In this document: in pieces, positions 42,496-51,455 of the stretch | Numbering within the stretch: the first letter of the stretch is position 1 | How the letters are laid out: every line of letters begins with the position of its first letter | Source: Actinoalloteichus fjordicus | Lineage (GTDB): Bacteria; Actinomycetota; Actinomycetes; Mycobacteriales; Pseudonocardiaceae | Assembly: GCF_001941625.1 (NCBI RefSeq) | Contig: NZ_CP016076.1 | Span: forward strand, 2,294,001-2,358,000 | Direction of reading: 5' to 3' | DNA length: 64,000 nucleotides | Notes under the pieces: generated by a model | What the model saw: the letters and a program-made list of their open reading frames with translations, nothing else | Told to the model about the DNA's origin: nothing | Database searches by the model: none | Program-made: the position numbers and the translations under genes

Positions 42496-42938
42496 GCCGT
42501 CAACGAGTCGACGTGGTCGCGCAGGCTCGTCAACCCGCCCTCCCACCCCTGTTCGTTGTCCCGGACGTGCTGGGAACGCTCGTCGTCAGAGCCCGCGAGC
42601 TCGCGAAACCCCCGCTCGGCGACCTGCACGAGCGTGCCCTCGCCGTCAGGGGAGAGGGTGAACTCGACGAGGGTGGCGTTGCCCTCGGCGGGGGGCACGT
42701 CCGGCAGCAGGGCCCAGCGGAAGGCCAGTCTGCGCGGCGGCTCGACCACCTCGACGATCCCGTGGAACGCGCCGTGCTCCTTCCATCGCAGTACCAGCGC
42801 GCCGCCCGGCCGCAGATCGATCTCGGCGCCGTCGAAGGCGAACCAGGCGGCGAGCTGGTCGGCCTCGGTCAGCACCGTCCACACACGGTCCTGCGACGCG
42901 GCGATGTGGATCTCACGGCGGATCAGGTCGGGAGTCAT
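42492..42938 (-). CDS. SRPBCC/AHSA1 domain protein
   Basis: A 148-aa protein of the START/SRPBCC fold, AHSA1-like: REIHIAASQDRVWTVLTEADQLAAWF at the start, RPGGALVLRWKEHG and the C-terminal helix GWEGGLTSLRDHV. Such proteins bind hydrophobic ligands. The operon partner is an ArsR repressor, a common pairing of unknown purpose. GGAGG lies 7 nt upstream of ATG 42938. The first gene of a two-gene operon, it lies directly downstream of two operator-like dyads. Confidence 0.85.
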   Translation of the reverse strand: MTPDLIRREIHIAASQDRVWTVLTEADQLAAWFAFDGAEIDLRPGGALVLRWKEHGAFHGIVEVVEPPRRLAFRWALLPDVPPAEGNATLVEFTLSPDGEGTLVQVAERGFRELAGSDDERSQHVRDNEQGWEGGLTSLRDHVDSLTA

Positions 42939-42981
42939 TCGTGGCCTCCGGTTCGTCGGCTCAGTGCGCACGCCGATTGAC

Positions 42982-43001
42982 GTGCAAGAGCAGACTTGCA
43001 C
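42982..43001. promoter_or_regulatory. Operator-like dyad 1 (ArsR operon)
   Basis: GTGCAAG-N6-CTTGCAC, a perfect inverted repeat 44 nt upstream of the first gene. Confidence 0.65.
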
Positions 43002-43014
43002 AAGGGTGACTCTC

Positions 43015-43034
43015 GTGCAAGTCATTGCTTGCGC
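43015..43034. promoter_or_regulatory. Operator-like dyad 2 (ArsR operon)
   Basis: GTGCAAG-N6-CTTGCGC, one mismatch from dyad 1. The centres are 33 bp apart, three helical turns, which favours cooperative binding on one DNA face. Confidence 0.65.
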
Positions 43035-43089
43035 CTGACGTGGCTTCCTCGGCGAGCCCGCAGGTCGGCGAGCCTCGTCGAGCAGGGCG

Positions 43090-44073
43090 TCACCAGCGGG
43101 TGTGCACCGACGATCGGATGCGAGTGTCGTAGATCGTCCGCATGCCGTCCGACACCGTCGCGGACAGTGGGGGTCGCCCGGCCGCCGAGGCGTTGGACCG
43201 GGCATGTTCCGGGGTGCGTGCGCCGGGGATCACGGTCGTCACGCCAGGCTGGTCGATCACCCACCGCAGCGCGGCCTCGGCAGGCGTGCGGCCCTCGGGC
43301 AGCAGGGCGGCGAACTCCTGTGCCGCCGCCACCCCCGTGGCGAAGTCGACGCCGGAGAACGTCTCGCCGACGTCGAACGCCGAGCCGTCCCGGTTGAAGG
43401 CGCGATGGTCGTCCGGCCCGAATGCGGTGTCCACGGTGTACCGACCGGAGAGCAGTCCGGAGGCCAGCGGAACGCGCGCGATGATGCCGACCCCGGCCGC
43501 CTGCGCGGCGGGCAGGACCTCCTCCAACGGCTTGCGGCGGAAGGCGTTGAGAATGATCTGCACGCTGGCCACGCCGGGCCTGGCGATGGCGGTCAACGCC
43601 TCCGCGCACGTCTCCACACTCATGCCGTAGGCGGCGATCCGCTCCTCGGTCACCAGGGTGTCCAGCGCGTCGAAGACGCCGTCCGAGTGGTAGACGGCCG
43701 TGGGCGGGCAGTGCAACTGCACTAGGTCGAGCCGGTCGACGCCCAGGTTCGACCGAGAACGGTCCACCCAGGAACGCAGATTGTCCACGGTGTACTGCGC
43801 GGGGTCTAGCGGCGCCCGACGCCCCGCCTTGGTGGCCACGACCAGGTCGACACCGGGATTGTCGGCGAGGAAGCGGCCGATCAGCCGCTCGCTGCGGCCG
43901 TCGCCGTAGACGTCGGCCGTGTCGAACATCGTGACGCCCGACTCCACCGCGGCCGCCAGCACGGCCAGCGCCGCGTCGTCCTCCACCTGCCCCCAGTCCG
44001 CGCCCAACTGCCAGGTGCCCAACCCCACGACCGACACCGGCCGACCCGTCCTGCCCAGAACCCGCTGCTCCAT
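43090..44073 (-). CDS. Aldo/keto reductase
   Basis: A 327-aa (beta/alpha)8 reductase. Catalytic residues are visible: D in MFDTADVYGDGRSE (Asp and the catalytic Tyr), K in VVATKAGRR and H in VQLHCPP. The C-terminal VTTVIPGARTPEHARSNASAA contacts NADPH. It reduces an unidentified aldehyde or ketone. ATG 44073 is chosen as the start of conserved sequence (EQRVLGRTGRPVSVVGLGTWQLG). It is not clearly in an operon; the ArsR operon lies just downstream on the same strand. Confidence 0.9.
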   Translation of the reverse strand: MEQRVLGRTGRPVSVVGLGTWQLGADWGQVEDDAALAVLAAAVESGVTMFDTADVYGDGRSERLIGRFLADNPGVDLVVATKAGRRAPLDPAQYTVDNLRSWVDRSRSNLGVDRLDLVQLHCPPTAVYHSDGVFDALDTLVTEERIAAYGMSVETCAEALTAIARPGVASVQIILNAFRRKPLEEVLPAAQAAGVGIIARVPLASGLLSGRYTVDTAFGPDDHRAFNRDGSAFDVGETFSGVDFATGVAAAQEFAALLPEGRTPAEAALRWVIDQPGVTTVIPGARTPEHARSNASAAGRPPLSATVSDGMRTIYDTRIRSSVHTRW

Positions 44074-44284
44074 GCGCGCGACCATAGCCGCCTGCGCAGG
44101 CCGATCGAAGCGGTGTGCGTCGGGCCGTGCGCACTTCGGCAGGTCGCGGCCGACTGCCTGGTGCACCGGGCCGGGACCTCGTTCGCCCGGCGCGGCTCGA
44201 TCTCGCCACGCGTCCACCGGCTCCTGATCCGCCACCGTGTGGCAGACCCCGAGACGCCCGGGTCGGGACCGCAGCCTGCGTGAA

Positions 44285-44614
44285 TCAGGCCGGGGATTCG
44301 GTGGGGACGTCGAACCAGCAGATCTGGCCGGGCCGTGGGTCGATGCGGTCCCGGAGCAGGACGTCGACCTCTTGTCTGACCCGGTCGGCCGATTCGGCGG
44401 GGGAGGTGAACCAGGGCACGAATCCTTCGGCCTCGGTGAGGGTTCCGGGGATGATCACGCCTTCGCGGACGAACTGGACGGCGGCTTCTCCTGCCTGCCG
44501 GAGCAGGTCGTCGGAGGCACCGTCGATCTCGAGGATCATGCTCTCGATCTCGGCGAAGTAGACCCAGTCGTCCTCCGCGGCGTCGAGCAGTCTGGCGCGC
44601 AGTTCGTCCAGCAT
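44285..44614 (-). CDS. Small acidic protein, candidate immunity partner
   Basis: A 109-aa acidic protein, mostly helical (DELRARLLDAAEDDWVYFAEIESMILEIDGASDDLL), with no signal peptide. ATG 44614 has GGAG 6 nt upstream and shares a base with the stop of the preceding gene (TGATG). Acidic charge and tight coupling downstream of a protein with a basic C-terminal domain resemble toxin/immunity pairs. I do not recognise the family. Confidence 0.6.
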   Translation of the reverse strand: MLDELRARLLDAAEDDWVYFAEIESMILEIDGASDDLLRQAGEAAVQFVREGVIIPGTLTEAEGFVPWFTSPAESADRVRQEVDVLLRDRIDPRPGQICWFDVPTESPA

Positions 44615-45324
44615 CAGGTGCTCCACTTCTGCGTGTTCACCTGAATCTTCAGTGATCGACCACCGGGGATCTTCATATCGACCGTGGGCTCGACGGTGGT
44701 CTTGGACTTGGTGCGGTAGCCGATCGTCGTGCCGTCCGGGCGCCGGAGCAGCCGTCCGATGTAGGAGGGCATCGGCGCGTCTCGGCCGCCGGCCGCCAGC
44801 GCGGTGAACAGTTCGTCGAGCTCTTCGACCGAGCGTACTTCTCTGATCAGGTCCTTCTTTCGTCGCGCGGGGGCTCGACCGATGGCATTGCCCTCATCGA
44901 GGACGTGCTCGGTGGCAGTGCGATCTCGCCACCGGCCGAGAGGAGAAGCGTCGTCCCCACCCGGTTGGCTACGCCGAGTGTTCGCGGGTGTCCTCGATGA
45001 AGATTCCTGCGCCACCGCCTCCCGAGCTCCGCCCGGTGGCTCCGTGATCGCGGAGTCGCCCACGACGAGCGCGGCGTGGAAGCCGAGGACGATGCGTTCA
45101 GCCTGTTCGATGCGGTGCAGTTCCTCGGCGATCGTCTCGCGCGTGTGCCGAAGCAGCGCGAGTCCGTGTTCGGCGCTCGCGGCCCGGGCTCCGGCGAGTG
45201 CGGCGGTCGCGACGGCCAGTGCCTCGTCGAGGTGTGCGGCCGCCACCGACAGCGCGTGTCGCGCCTGCGCGGTGCGATCCGAGGCGAGTAAGACCTGCTG
45301 TGCCACCTGCTGAAGTGAAGACAT
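44614..45324 (-). CDS. Coiled-coil protein with basic C-terminal domain, toxin-like
   Basis: A 236-aa protein in three parts. Residues 1-90 are Ala-rich amphipathic helices (SSLQQVAQQVLLASDRTAQ...), similar from memory to small helical actinomycete modules (DUF6244/WXG-like). Residues 90-150 are a Ser/Arg/Pro linker. Residues about 155-236 form a compact basic domain (PSYIGRLLRRPDGTT, GYRTKSKTTVEPTVDMKIPGG) of the kind found at the C-terminus of polymorphic toxins. There is no signal peptide, as expected for ESX-like export. The coupled acidic gene downstream would be its immunity protein. Activity is unknown. Confidence 0.6.
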   Translation of the reverse strand: MSSLQQVAQQVLLASDRTAQARHALSVAAAHLDEALAVATAALAGARAASAEHGLALLRHTRETIAEELHRIEQAERIVLGFHAALVVGDSAITEPPGGAREAVAQESSSRTPANTRRSQPGGDDASPLGRWRDRTATEHVLDEGNAIGRAPARRKKDLIREVRSVEELDELFTALAAGGRDAPMPSYIGRLLRRPDGTTIGYRTKSKTTVEPTVDMKIPGGRSLKIQVNTQKWST

Positions 45325-45563
45325 CCCGACCCCGATGATCACGTCAGAAGATCAGGCGATCGCCGTGCGTGATCATTGTCGGTCTTCACTCGATCGGGGG
45401 CTGCGGTGCAGAGGGTCCTCGTCGTCGCCACGGTCCACCGCCAAGCCGTTCGCCGCGAGGTCTCCCACCGCAGCTGTGCCACAGACCCGGCCTTGGTGCG
45501 GGACCCGTGATCGGCCACGACCGCCCCGCCGCGCCCGGCACCCGGCGGCGGCGTCCCGCCACG

Positions 45564-45610
45564 ACGAGACCGGGGCGTCGCCATGGTGCTCGGCGACGCC
45601 CCGGTCTCGT
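45564..45610 (-). terminator. 19-bp hairpin after the serine protease gene
   Basis: The left arm 45564-45582 and right arm 45592-45610 (core CCGGGGCGTCGCC) are exact complements with a 9-nt loop. It lies 50 nt past the protease stop and is the strongest terminator-like hairpin in the right half. It also bounds the toxin-like gene. Confidence 0.75.
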
Positions 45611-45659
45611 GCTGGTTCGTTCCCGCCTGCGGTCGAGCCTCGGTGCGGGACAGATCAGG

Positions 45660-46811
45660 TCAGGCCGTGACCAGGCGTAACCCGTAGACGGACAGGATCT
45701 CGTTCAGCGGCTGGAAGAAGGTCCGACCGCCGGTGGAGCAGTTGCCGGAACCGCCGGAGGTGACGCCCTGCGCCTGGTCGCCGGTGATGTACGAACCGCC
45801 CGAGTCGCCCGGCTCGGCGCAGACGCTGGTCTGCGTCATCTGGTGTACGGCGCCCTGGCTGTAGTTCACCGTGACGTTGAACGCCTGGACGGTGCCGCAG
45901 TGCCAGCCGGTGGTCGAACCGGACCGGCAGATCGAGGAGCCGACCGGGGCGACGTTGGAGCCTCGGACGAGCACGTCGCTGACGGTGCCCCAGCCGAGGA
46001 CGACCGGTTCGGTCCACCAGCCGTTGCCGATCCGCACCCAGCCGTAGTCGTTGCCGGGGAACGACGAGCCCGCGAAGGAGCCCATCGCCGTGCCGTCCCA
46101 GCCCCGGACCGAGCTGCCGGTGGTGCCACAGTGGCCTGCGGTGACGAAGCCGCCCTGCACGGAGAAGCCGATCGAGCAGCGGGTGTTGCCGTTGATGATG
46201 TACGGGTCGCCGCCGACGGTGCCCGCCGCGAACGTCTCCGGGCCCTCGGCGACCTCGGCGATCGTCACGGGGCCGGTCGCGGTCGCGGCCTCGAGGAACG
46301 CGTCGACCTCGGGGCCCTCGGCGCCCGCGACGACGTCGACCACGACACGGTTGGATTCGAGGTCGACCCGCCAGCCCGCGATTCCCAGCGGCGCGGCCTC
46401 GGTGCGCGACAGCGCGTCGATCTCGTTCTTGGCCGCGTCGAGCGTCGCCAGGCTGTGCTCGACCGGCACGGTGCGGACTCCCGCCGTCCGGACCTCGGCG
46501 GCCTGACTCGGATCGCTCAGTCCGACGATCAGATCACCGGAGGCCGGATCGAACCACGAACCGCCGAACGCGGCGCCCGCCGCCTCCTCCACCACCGGGG
46601 CGGCCGTCATCGCGGCGGCCTCCTGAGCGAGGCGCACCTCGGCCTGCTGCTCGTCGATGCCGAACTCGGCGGCCATGGCCGTCACCAGTCCGGGAGACAG
46701 GGCCGCGTCGTCGGTGGTGGAGTCTGCTGCTGCGGCGGTGCCCAGGCCTGCGGTGGTGCCTGCGGCCAGCAGCACCACCGCGCTCATTCTCGCGAGATTC
46801 CGGTAGCTCAT
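45660..46811 (-). CDS. Secreted streptogrisin/alpha-lytic-type serine protease
   Basis: A 383-aa preproprotease of family S1. A signal peptide (1-29, AAAA-D) is followed by a prodomain (about 30-200; DDAALSPGLVTAMAAEFGIDEQQAEVRLAQE). The mature enzyme starts near residue 202 (DPYIINGNTRCSIGFSV). The catalytic triad is visible: H227 (TAGHC), D255 (GNDYGWVR), S337 (GDSGGS). Six Cys residues can form the usual disulfides. AAGGAG precedes ATG 46811. The protease is exported and probably self-matures. A strong hairpin follows the gene. Confidence 0.93.
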   Translation of the reverse strand: MSYRNLARMSAVVLLAAGTTAGLGTAAAADSTTDDAALSPGLVTAMAAEFGIDEQQAEVRLAQEAAAMTAAPVVEEAAGAAFGGSWFDPASGDLIVGLSDPSQAAEVRTAGVRTVPVEHSLATLDAAKNEIDALSRTEAAPLGIAGWRVDLESNRVVVDVVAGAEGPEVDAFLEAATATGPVTIAEVAEGPETFAAGTVGGDPYIINGNTRCSIGFSVQGGFVTAGHCGTTGSSVRGWDGTAMGSFAGSSFPGNDYGWVRIGNGWWTEPVVLGWGTVSDVLVRGSNVAPVGSSICRSGSTTGWHCGTVQAFNVTVNYSQGAVHQMTQTSVCAEPGDSGGSYITGDQAQGVTSGGSGNCSTGGRTFFQPLNEILSVYGLRLVTA

Positions 46812-47270
46812 ATCGGTCGACTCCTTCTCGTCATGCAGGGGGACGCGGTGTGTCGTCGATCGGGTCGTTCGGTGACGGGGCAGCTTTGTCTCTCCTCGGA
46901 GTGTGGTCCGAAGAGGGCTGTTCAGGGCAGGGGAAGACCCGAGGAATGCGCCGCGAGACATCCTGTTCGATTGCGGAAGAACCCCATTCCTCGTGATGCA
47001 GACGTTATTCGTTCGGCGGCCCGGGGGTACCCCCAAAAGAAGTATCTCGACGGTCGTTCACCAGAAGCAGGCGCAGCGTGTCGAGTGGTGGCGGAGCGGA
47101 GTCTGTGCAGGCACGCGCCCGGTTCGTTCTGGTTTCTCCGGTCTGGTCGGGCCTGCGGCTGCGGGCGCACCGGAATCGCGAGTTCGGCGGTGGCATCACC
47201 GCTCCGCCTGGGGCACGGTGGCAGAGGACACCAGGAGACGGGGACCGAGGAGAACGGACGGTGACCACCG
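46812..47270. other. Divergent promoter region, protease/response regulator
   Basis: About 460 nt with no gene seen. It includes a perfect GGGGGTACCCCC palindrome at 47023-47034, which could bind a regulator of either gene. I cannot assign it to a known factor. Confidence 0.4.
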
Positions 47271-47939
47271 GTGCGAACGAGCGTGTTCCTGGTCGACGAC
47301 CACGATGTCGTCCGGCTCGGCCTGGCTCGCCTCTTGGAGGATCAGGACGATCTGGAGGTGGTCGGCGAGGCCTCCTCGGTCGCTGAGGCGCTGGTCCGCA
47401 TCCCGGCGGCCAGGCCGGACGTCGCGGTCCTGGACGTCCGTCTCGGGGACGGCAACGGCGTCGAGCTGTGTCGGGAGCTGCGTTCGACGATGCCCGAGCT
47501 GAACTGCCTCATGCTCACCTCCTACTCCGACGACGAGGCGCTGTTCGACGCGGTCATGGCGGGTGCGGCAGGCTTCGTCCTCAAGGAGGTCCGAGGCAGT
47601 GACCTGGTCACCGCCGTCCGCGTGGTCGGGGCGGGCGGTTCGCTGCTCGACCCGCACACCACGACGGCACTGCTCAACCGGCTGCGCCGGGAGCGGGAGG
47701 AGACCGACCCGCTGCATGCGCTGAGCCACCAGGAGCGCACGGTGCTGGAGCTCATCGGCGAGGGGCTGACCAACCGGGAGATCGCCCAGCGCATGTTTCT
47801 TGCGGAGAAGACCGCGAAGAACTACGTCTCGCATCTGTTGGCGAAGCTCGGCATGCAACGTCGGACCCAGGCCGCCGTCCTGGCCACCCGGCTCCATCGC
47901 GCGTCACCACCTGATCAGGAGCCGGATCAGCCGCAGTGA
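47271..47939 (+). CDS. DevR/NarL-type response regulator
   Basis: A 222-aa regulator. The receiver domain (about 1-120) has the acidic pair D9/D10, the phosphoacceptor D55 (VAVLDVRL) and K near residue 105 (FVLKEVRG). The LuxR-type HTH is at about 150-205 ([44 protein letters not shown]). The histidine kinase gene is convergent, ending 44 nt away. The pair plus nearby UspA genes recalls DosR/DevR dormancy systems. GTG 47271 has no strong Shine-Dalgarno. Confidence 0.9.
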   Translation: MRTSVFLVDDHDVVRLGLARLLEDQDDLEVVGEASSVAEALVRIPAARPDVAVLDVRLGDGNGVELCRELRSTMPELNCLMLTSYSDDEALFDAVMAGAAGFVLKEVRGSDLVTAVRVVGAGGSLLDPHTTTALLNRLRREREETDPLHALSHQERTVLELIGEGLTNREIAQRMFLAEKTAKNYVSHLLAKLGMQRRTQAAVLATRLHRASPPDQEPDQPQ

Positions 47940-47946
47940 CCGCAGG

Positions 47947-47978
47947 CCCGCCCCGGCAGGACATCGCCGGGGTGCGGG
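47947..47978. terminator. Hairpin between convergent regulator and kinase genes
   Basis: CCCGCCCCGGC pairs with GCCGGGGTGCGGG across an 8-nt loop, with two bulged bases. It fills almost the whole 43-nt gap. Confidence 0.5.
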
Positions 47979-47982
47979 TGCC

Positions 47983-49632
47983 TCAGTCGTGGCGCCGGGC
48001 CGACCGCGTCCGCAGGGGCGCCCGCCAGGACAGCCGAGTGCCGTGCGGTCGTGCGGCGCCGACGATGAGCGAGCCACCCGTCTCGGTCGCGCGTTCGGCG
48101 AGGTTGCGCAGGCCGCTGCGGGCCACCGTGTCGGGCAGTCCCACACCGTCGTCGAGCACGTCGATCAACAGGTGATCGGTGACCTCGACGGTGACCGTCA
48201 CCCGTCGGGCCTCCGCGTGCCGCACCACGTTGGTGACGGCCTCGCGCAGGACCGCCTCGGCCTGCCCGGCCAGCTCGGCGGGCACCAGGGCGTCCACCGC
48301 ACCCGACATCCGGACCACTGAGGACACCGCCGTGTCCCTGGTCAACTCGGAGACCGCATCGAAGAGTCGTCGCCGCAGACCTGCCTCGTCGCCCGCTTCG
48401 GCGTGCAGGTCGAAGATGGAGGTGCGGATCTCCCGAACCGTCTCGTCGAGCGCGTCGAGTACCTCGTGAATCCGCTCGGCGACCAGCGGATCGGCGTTGC
48501 GGGCCACGGTGCGCTGTAGTGCGAGCCCGATGGCGAAGAGCCGTTGGATCACCTGATCGTGTAGCTCGCGGGCGATCCGCTCCCGATCGGCCAGCAGATC
48601 GAGCTGCCTGCGGGTGCGTTGCCGCTCGACAAGTTGCAGTGTCAACGACACCTGGTCGGCGAAGGCGGCCATGGCCGGAATCCGGCCGACGGGCAGCGGC
48701 GCCCGATGCGCCGCCCTGGCCACCAACAGCGCCCCGGTGGGCTCGACCACGCCGCCCAGCGGCACGACGACCGCGGAGCCGAGGCGCAGCCCGGCCGCGA
48801 TCCGGCCCAGGACGGGCGTCGCGGCCAGGTCTGCCGCGTCCAGTACGGTCGCCCCGCCGGACGTCGGGTCCGCCGAGAGCAGGGCCGTCCGGTCGACGCG
48901 TTCGGCGGGGGTGCCCGCCGCCGCCCCGGCCGCCCCGGCCACCGTCAGCATCGAGGAGTCTCGTTCCGTCAGCAGCACCAGCGCGAGGTCGGCCTCGGCC
49001 GATTCGAGACTGCGCCGTGCCAGCAGGTCGAACGCGTCCTCGGTGCAGGCGCCCGCGATCAGTTCGGTGGTGATCTCTCCCTCGATGGCCGACCAGCGGC
49101 GCTGATCGCGTTCCTCCTCCACCAGCCGTGCGTCGGCCACCGCGATCCCGGCCGCCGAGGCCAGTCCGGTCAGCACCTCCTCATCGCTCTTGGTGAACCC
49201 GCCGCGCTTTCCGGCGAGCCCCAGACTTCCGTAGACCTCGGCACGCACGCCGACCGGGACGACGAGCACCGCAGCCGTCGGCGCTCCGCCGCCCTGGTGG
49301 TCCTCGCCGCCGGAGCGGCGTGACACGGTGCCGTCGGCAGCAGGCAGGTCGGAGCTGGTCAGCCGGTGCCACCTCGGCTCGTCGACCCCGACGTAGACCG
49401 AGTCACCGGGTCGGCCCGCCTCCGCCGCCGTGAACGCCCCGCAGTCCGCGTCGACCAGCTCCAGGGCCGAGCGCAGAATCCGCCGCAGCGTCGATTCGAG
49501 GTCGGCGCCCGCCGCGACGGCCAGCACGGCTTCCACCAGGGCCCGGTCGGCAGGCCCTCCTGCTCGGCCTGCCGGTGCGGGCGACGTGGTCTCGGCGGAC
49601 TCCGTGGGCGGTGTGGGCGGTGTGGCTGGCAT
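47983..49632 (-). CDS. GAF-domain sensor histidine kinase (DevS-like)
   Basis: A 549-aa sensor. Two GAF-like domains come first (about 30-175 and 185-330), followed by the HisKA_3 dimerisation region with the phospho-His in ERIARELHDQVIQRLFAIGLAL. An HATPase_c domain ends the protein (REAVTNVVRHAEA N-box, DVLDDGVGLP G1). This is the DevS/DosT layout, in which the first GAF domain binds haem and senses oxygen or NO; whether haem is bound here is not visible. ATG 49632 has GGAG 7 nt upstream. The cognate regulator is probably the convergent DevR-type gene. Confidence 0.88.
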   Translation of the reverse strand: MPATPPTPPTESAETTSPAPAGRAGGPADRALVEAVLAVAAGADLESTLRRILRSALELVDADCGAFTAAEAGRPGDSVYVGVDEPRWHRLTSSDLPAADGTVSRRSGGEDHQGGGAPTAAVLVVPVGVRAEVYGSLGLAGKRGGFTKSDEEVLTGLASAAGIAVADARLVEEERDQRRWSAIEGEITTELIAGACTEDAFDLLARRSLESAEADLALVLLTERDSSMLTVAGAAGAAAGTPAERVDRTALLSADPTSGGATVLDAADLAATPVLGRIAAGLRLGSAVVVPLGGVVEPTGALLVARAAHRAPLPVGRIPAMAAFADQVSLTLQLVERQRTRRQLDLLADRERIARELHDQVIQRLFAIGLALQRTVARNADPLVAERIHEVLDALDETVREIRTSIFDLHAEAGDEAGLRRRLFDAVSELTRDTAVSSVVRMSGAVDALVPAELAGQAEAVLREAVTNVVRHAEARRVTVTVEVTDHLLIDVLDDGVGLPDTVARSGLRNLAERATETGGSLIVGAARPHGTRLSWRAPLRTRSARRHD

Positions 49633-49943
49633 CGACGGACTCCGCTGGCGGCGAGCGATGGCGTGCATCGGACCACGATTCTATCGACGAGAAGCGCATC
49701 AGTGCAGGTCCGTGCCCCCTTTGTCCGCTCTGCCCCGGCCTGCCTCTCCGACGTCGGCGCGGTCCCGGGGTCCTTGTCCCCTGTGCGGCCCGCCGCGTAC
49801 CGGGGGAGGCTGGCAGGCGACGGTGCCTCGGCCGGGTCCGGCGGGCGCGCAGCCGCAGGCGAGAGCACCCGCCTGCGGACGGACACGGCGGGCGTCGGGT
49901 GCGTCCCGCTGCGACGCACCGTGACGGGAGGGAGTGCAGCGAC
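49633..49943. other. Intergenic between kinase and UspA genes
   Basis: 310 nt in a divergent region. The only notable sequence is an imperfect dyad, GGGGTCCTTGTCCCC, at 49767-49781. It is too weak to call a DosR site. No gene is seen. Confidence 0.35.
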
Positions 49944-50405
49944 ATGAGCGAGATGCGAACGGACATCGTCGTCGGCGTCGACGACTCCGAGGCGAGCGTC
50001 GCGGCCGTGATCTGGGCGATCCGGGAGGCGCGGATCAGAGGCAGTCGAGTCCACGCGCTGCATGCCTGGCGACACGAGCCTCTTGCCGAGTTCGCGTTCA
50101 CCGAGCCGGAGGAGGCGGCCAGGGAGAGCACCGCTCTGCTGGACAGACAGATCGCCAAGGCCAGAGCACGGGAGGGCGACGACGTCGAGGTGCTGCCGCG
50201 CGTCGTGCCCGGCACGCCCGCCGCGGCTCTGCTCGGCGCGGTCGCCGACGGCGAGCTGCTCGTGGTCGGCTCCCACCGTGGCGGATTCCTCCGGGAGATG
50301 CTGCTGGGCTCCTGCAGTGCGGCCTGCGTGCGACACGCCCACACGCCGGTGGTGGTGATCCCGCCGCCCGAGCGAGGCCCGCAGACGGAGCCGAACACGA
50401 TGTAG
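49944..50405 (+). CDS. Universal stress protein (UspA), first copy
   Basis: A 153-aa Usp. It starts with IVVGVDDSEAS and has the ATP-binding pattern VVGSHRGGFLREMLLGSCS (G-x2-G-x9-G-S), then the C-terminal ACVRHAHTPVVVIPP. Such proteins bind ATP and help in stress or dormancy. The GGGAGGGAG site precedes ATG 49944. It is divergent from the DevS-like kinase, and in mycobacteria similar genes belong to the DosR regulon, so control by the neighbouring regulator is plausible. Confidence 0.92.
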   Translation: MSEMRTDIVVGVDDSEASVAAVIWAIREARIRGSRVHALHAWRHEPLAEFAFTEPEEAARESTALLDRQIAKARAREGDDVEVLPRVVPGTPAAALLGAVADGELLVVGSHRGGFLREMLLGSCSAACVRHAHTPVVVIPPPERGPQTEPNTM

Positions 50406-50888
50406 GAGCACGCCCCGGGTCGTGAGCCGCCAGGCGGCGGACTGCCTGCTGTGGCATCGGCGAGCCAGCCCGGTCCTAGCTGCCCCGCAGCGTCGGTTCC
50501 GTGACTCCGTCGACTGCGGTCTTGGCCGCCTGCGGTCCGCCCTGCCGACCGACGTGACGCCTGTGCCGGGTGTGCTGGGAGTGGTGGGTGTGGCTCGGAG
50601 CTCGTGTCACGCCGAACCTGTCCTTCGTCGATCGTCCTCGGCGTGCGCCTGGCCGGACGTGCTTGTCGAGCCGGGTCGGACCGGGAAGCCGGGTCGGACC
50701 GGAGAGCAGGGTCGAAAGACTCGGCGATGACGGGGCGGGCGCCCGTGGTCGCGGGCACTCGGCGGCGCGAGGGTGGAGAGGGAGACAGCGCACACGTCCG
50801 CAGGATCGGACCAGCCGATGAGACGGGAGCGGACGGCGCCGGAGCGGTCTCGATCGTCGAGTCGAGACCTCCGAGGAAGGAGCCGACG
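50406..50888. other. Intergenic with short tandem repeat
   Basis: About 480 nt between the two Usp genes. At 50668-50714 an 18-nt unit (core GCCGGGTCGGACCGG) is repeated about 2.5 times. No gene is recognised. Confidence 0.4.
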
Positions 50889-51455
50889 ATGAGTGAACAG
50901 GCGTCTGACCGGTTCGAAGGGAACAGGCCGATCGTCGTCGGCGTGGACGGCTCGCCGACCAGCGTCGCCGCCCTCGCCTGGGTGCTGGCCCAGAACGAGG
51001 CGCACCGTCGGCCGATCCACGCCGTCAGCGCCTGGCACTTCGTGCCGATGGCCGCGGGCCCGGCGACGGTGCTGGTGGACCCCGGCGACGTCCGACAGGA
51101 CCACGTCGAGCGACTGCGTCAGGTGGTGGCCGAGGCGACGGAGACCGTGACGAGCGCTGGGGGCTCGGGCTCCTCGGCTGCGGGCCCGTCGCCGGGCTCG
51201 GCCGTCGCACTCGACGACGTCGACATCCGGCAGGAGGTCATCGAGGGCCCGCCCGCCACCGTCCTGCTGGAGGCGGCCCGCGACGCGGCGGTGCTGGTCC
51301 TGGGCAGCCACGGCCACGGCCGAGCCTATGCGTCGCTCGTCGGGTCGGTGAGTGCGGCGTGCATCCGGCATGCGCACTGCCCGGTGATCGTCATCCCGCC
51401 CGGCATGGCGGAGGACACGACCGGCTCGCAGCTCGTGGCGGAGGCGAACCGGTGA
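50889..51455 (+). CDS. Universal stress protein (UspA), second copy
   Basis: A 188-aa Usp. IVVGVDGSPTSVAAL near residue 15 and LVLGSHGHGRAYASLVGSVSAACIRHAHCPVIVIPP near 135-170 give the nucleotide-binding pattern. It is longer than the first copy because of an Ala/Ser/Gly-rich insertion at about 88-105. GAGGAAGGAG precedes ATG 50889. It is probably under the same stress control as the first copy, though in a separate unit. Confidence 0.92.
   Translation: MSEQASDRFEGNRPIVVGVDGSPTSVAALAWVLAQNEAHRRPIHAVSAWHFVPMAAGPATVLVDPGDVRQDHVERLRQVVAEATETVTSAGGSGSSAAGPSPGSAVALDDVDIRQEVIEGPPATVLLEAARDAAVLVLGSHGHGRAYASLVGSVSAACIRHAHCPVIVIPPGMAEDTTGSQLVAEANR

Noticed and set aside
49767-49781. DosR/DevR box
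   Set aside because: The dyad GGGGTCCTTGTCCCC has the wrong centre and spacing for the known consensus; kept only as a weak hint.
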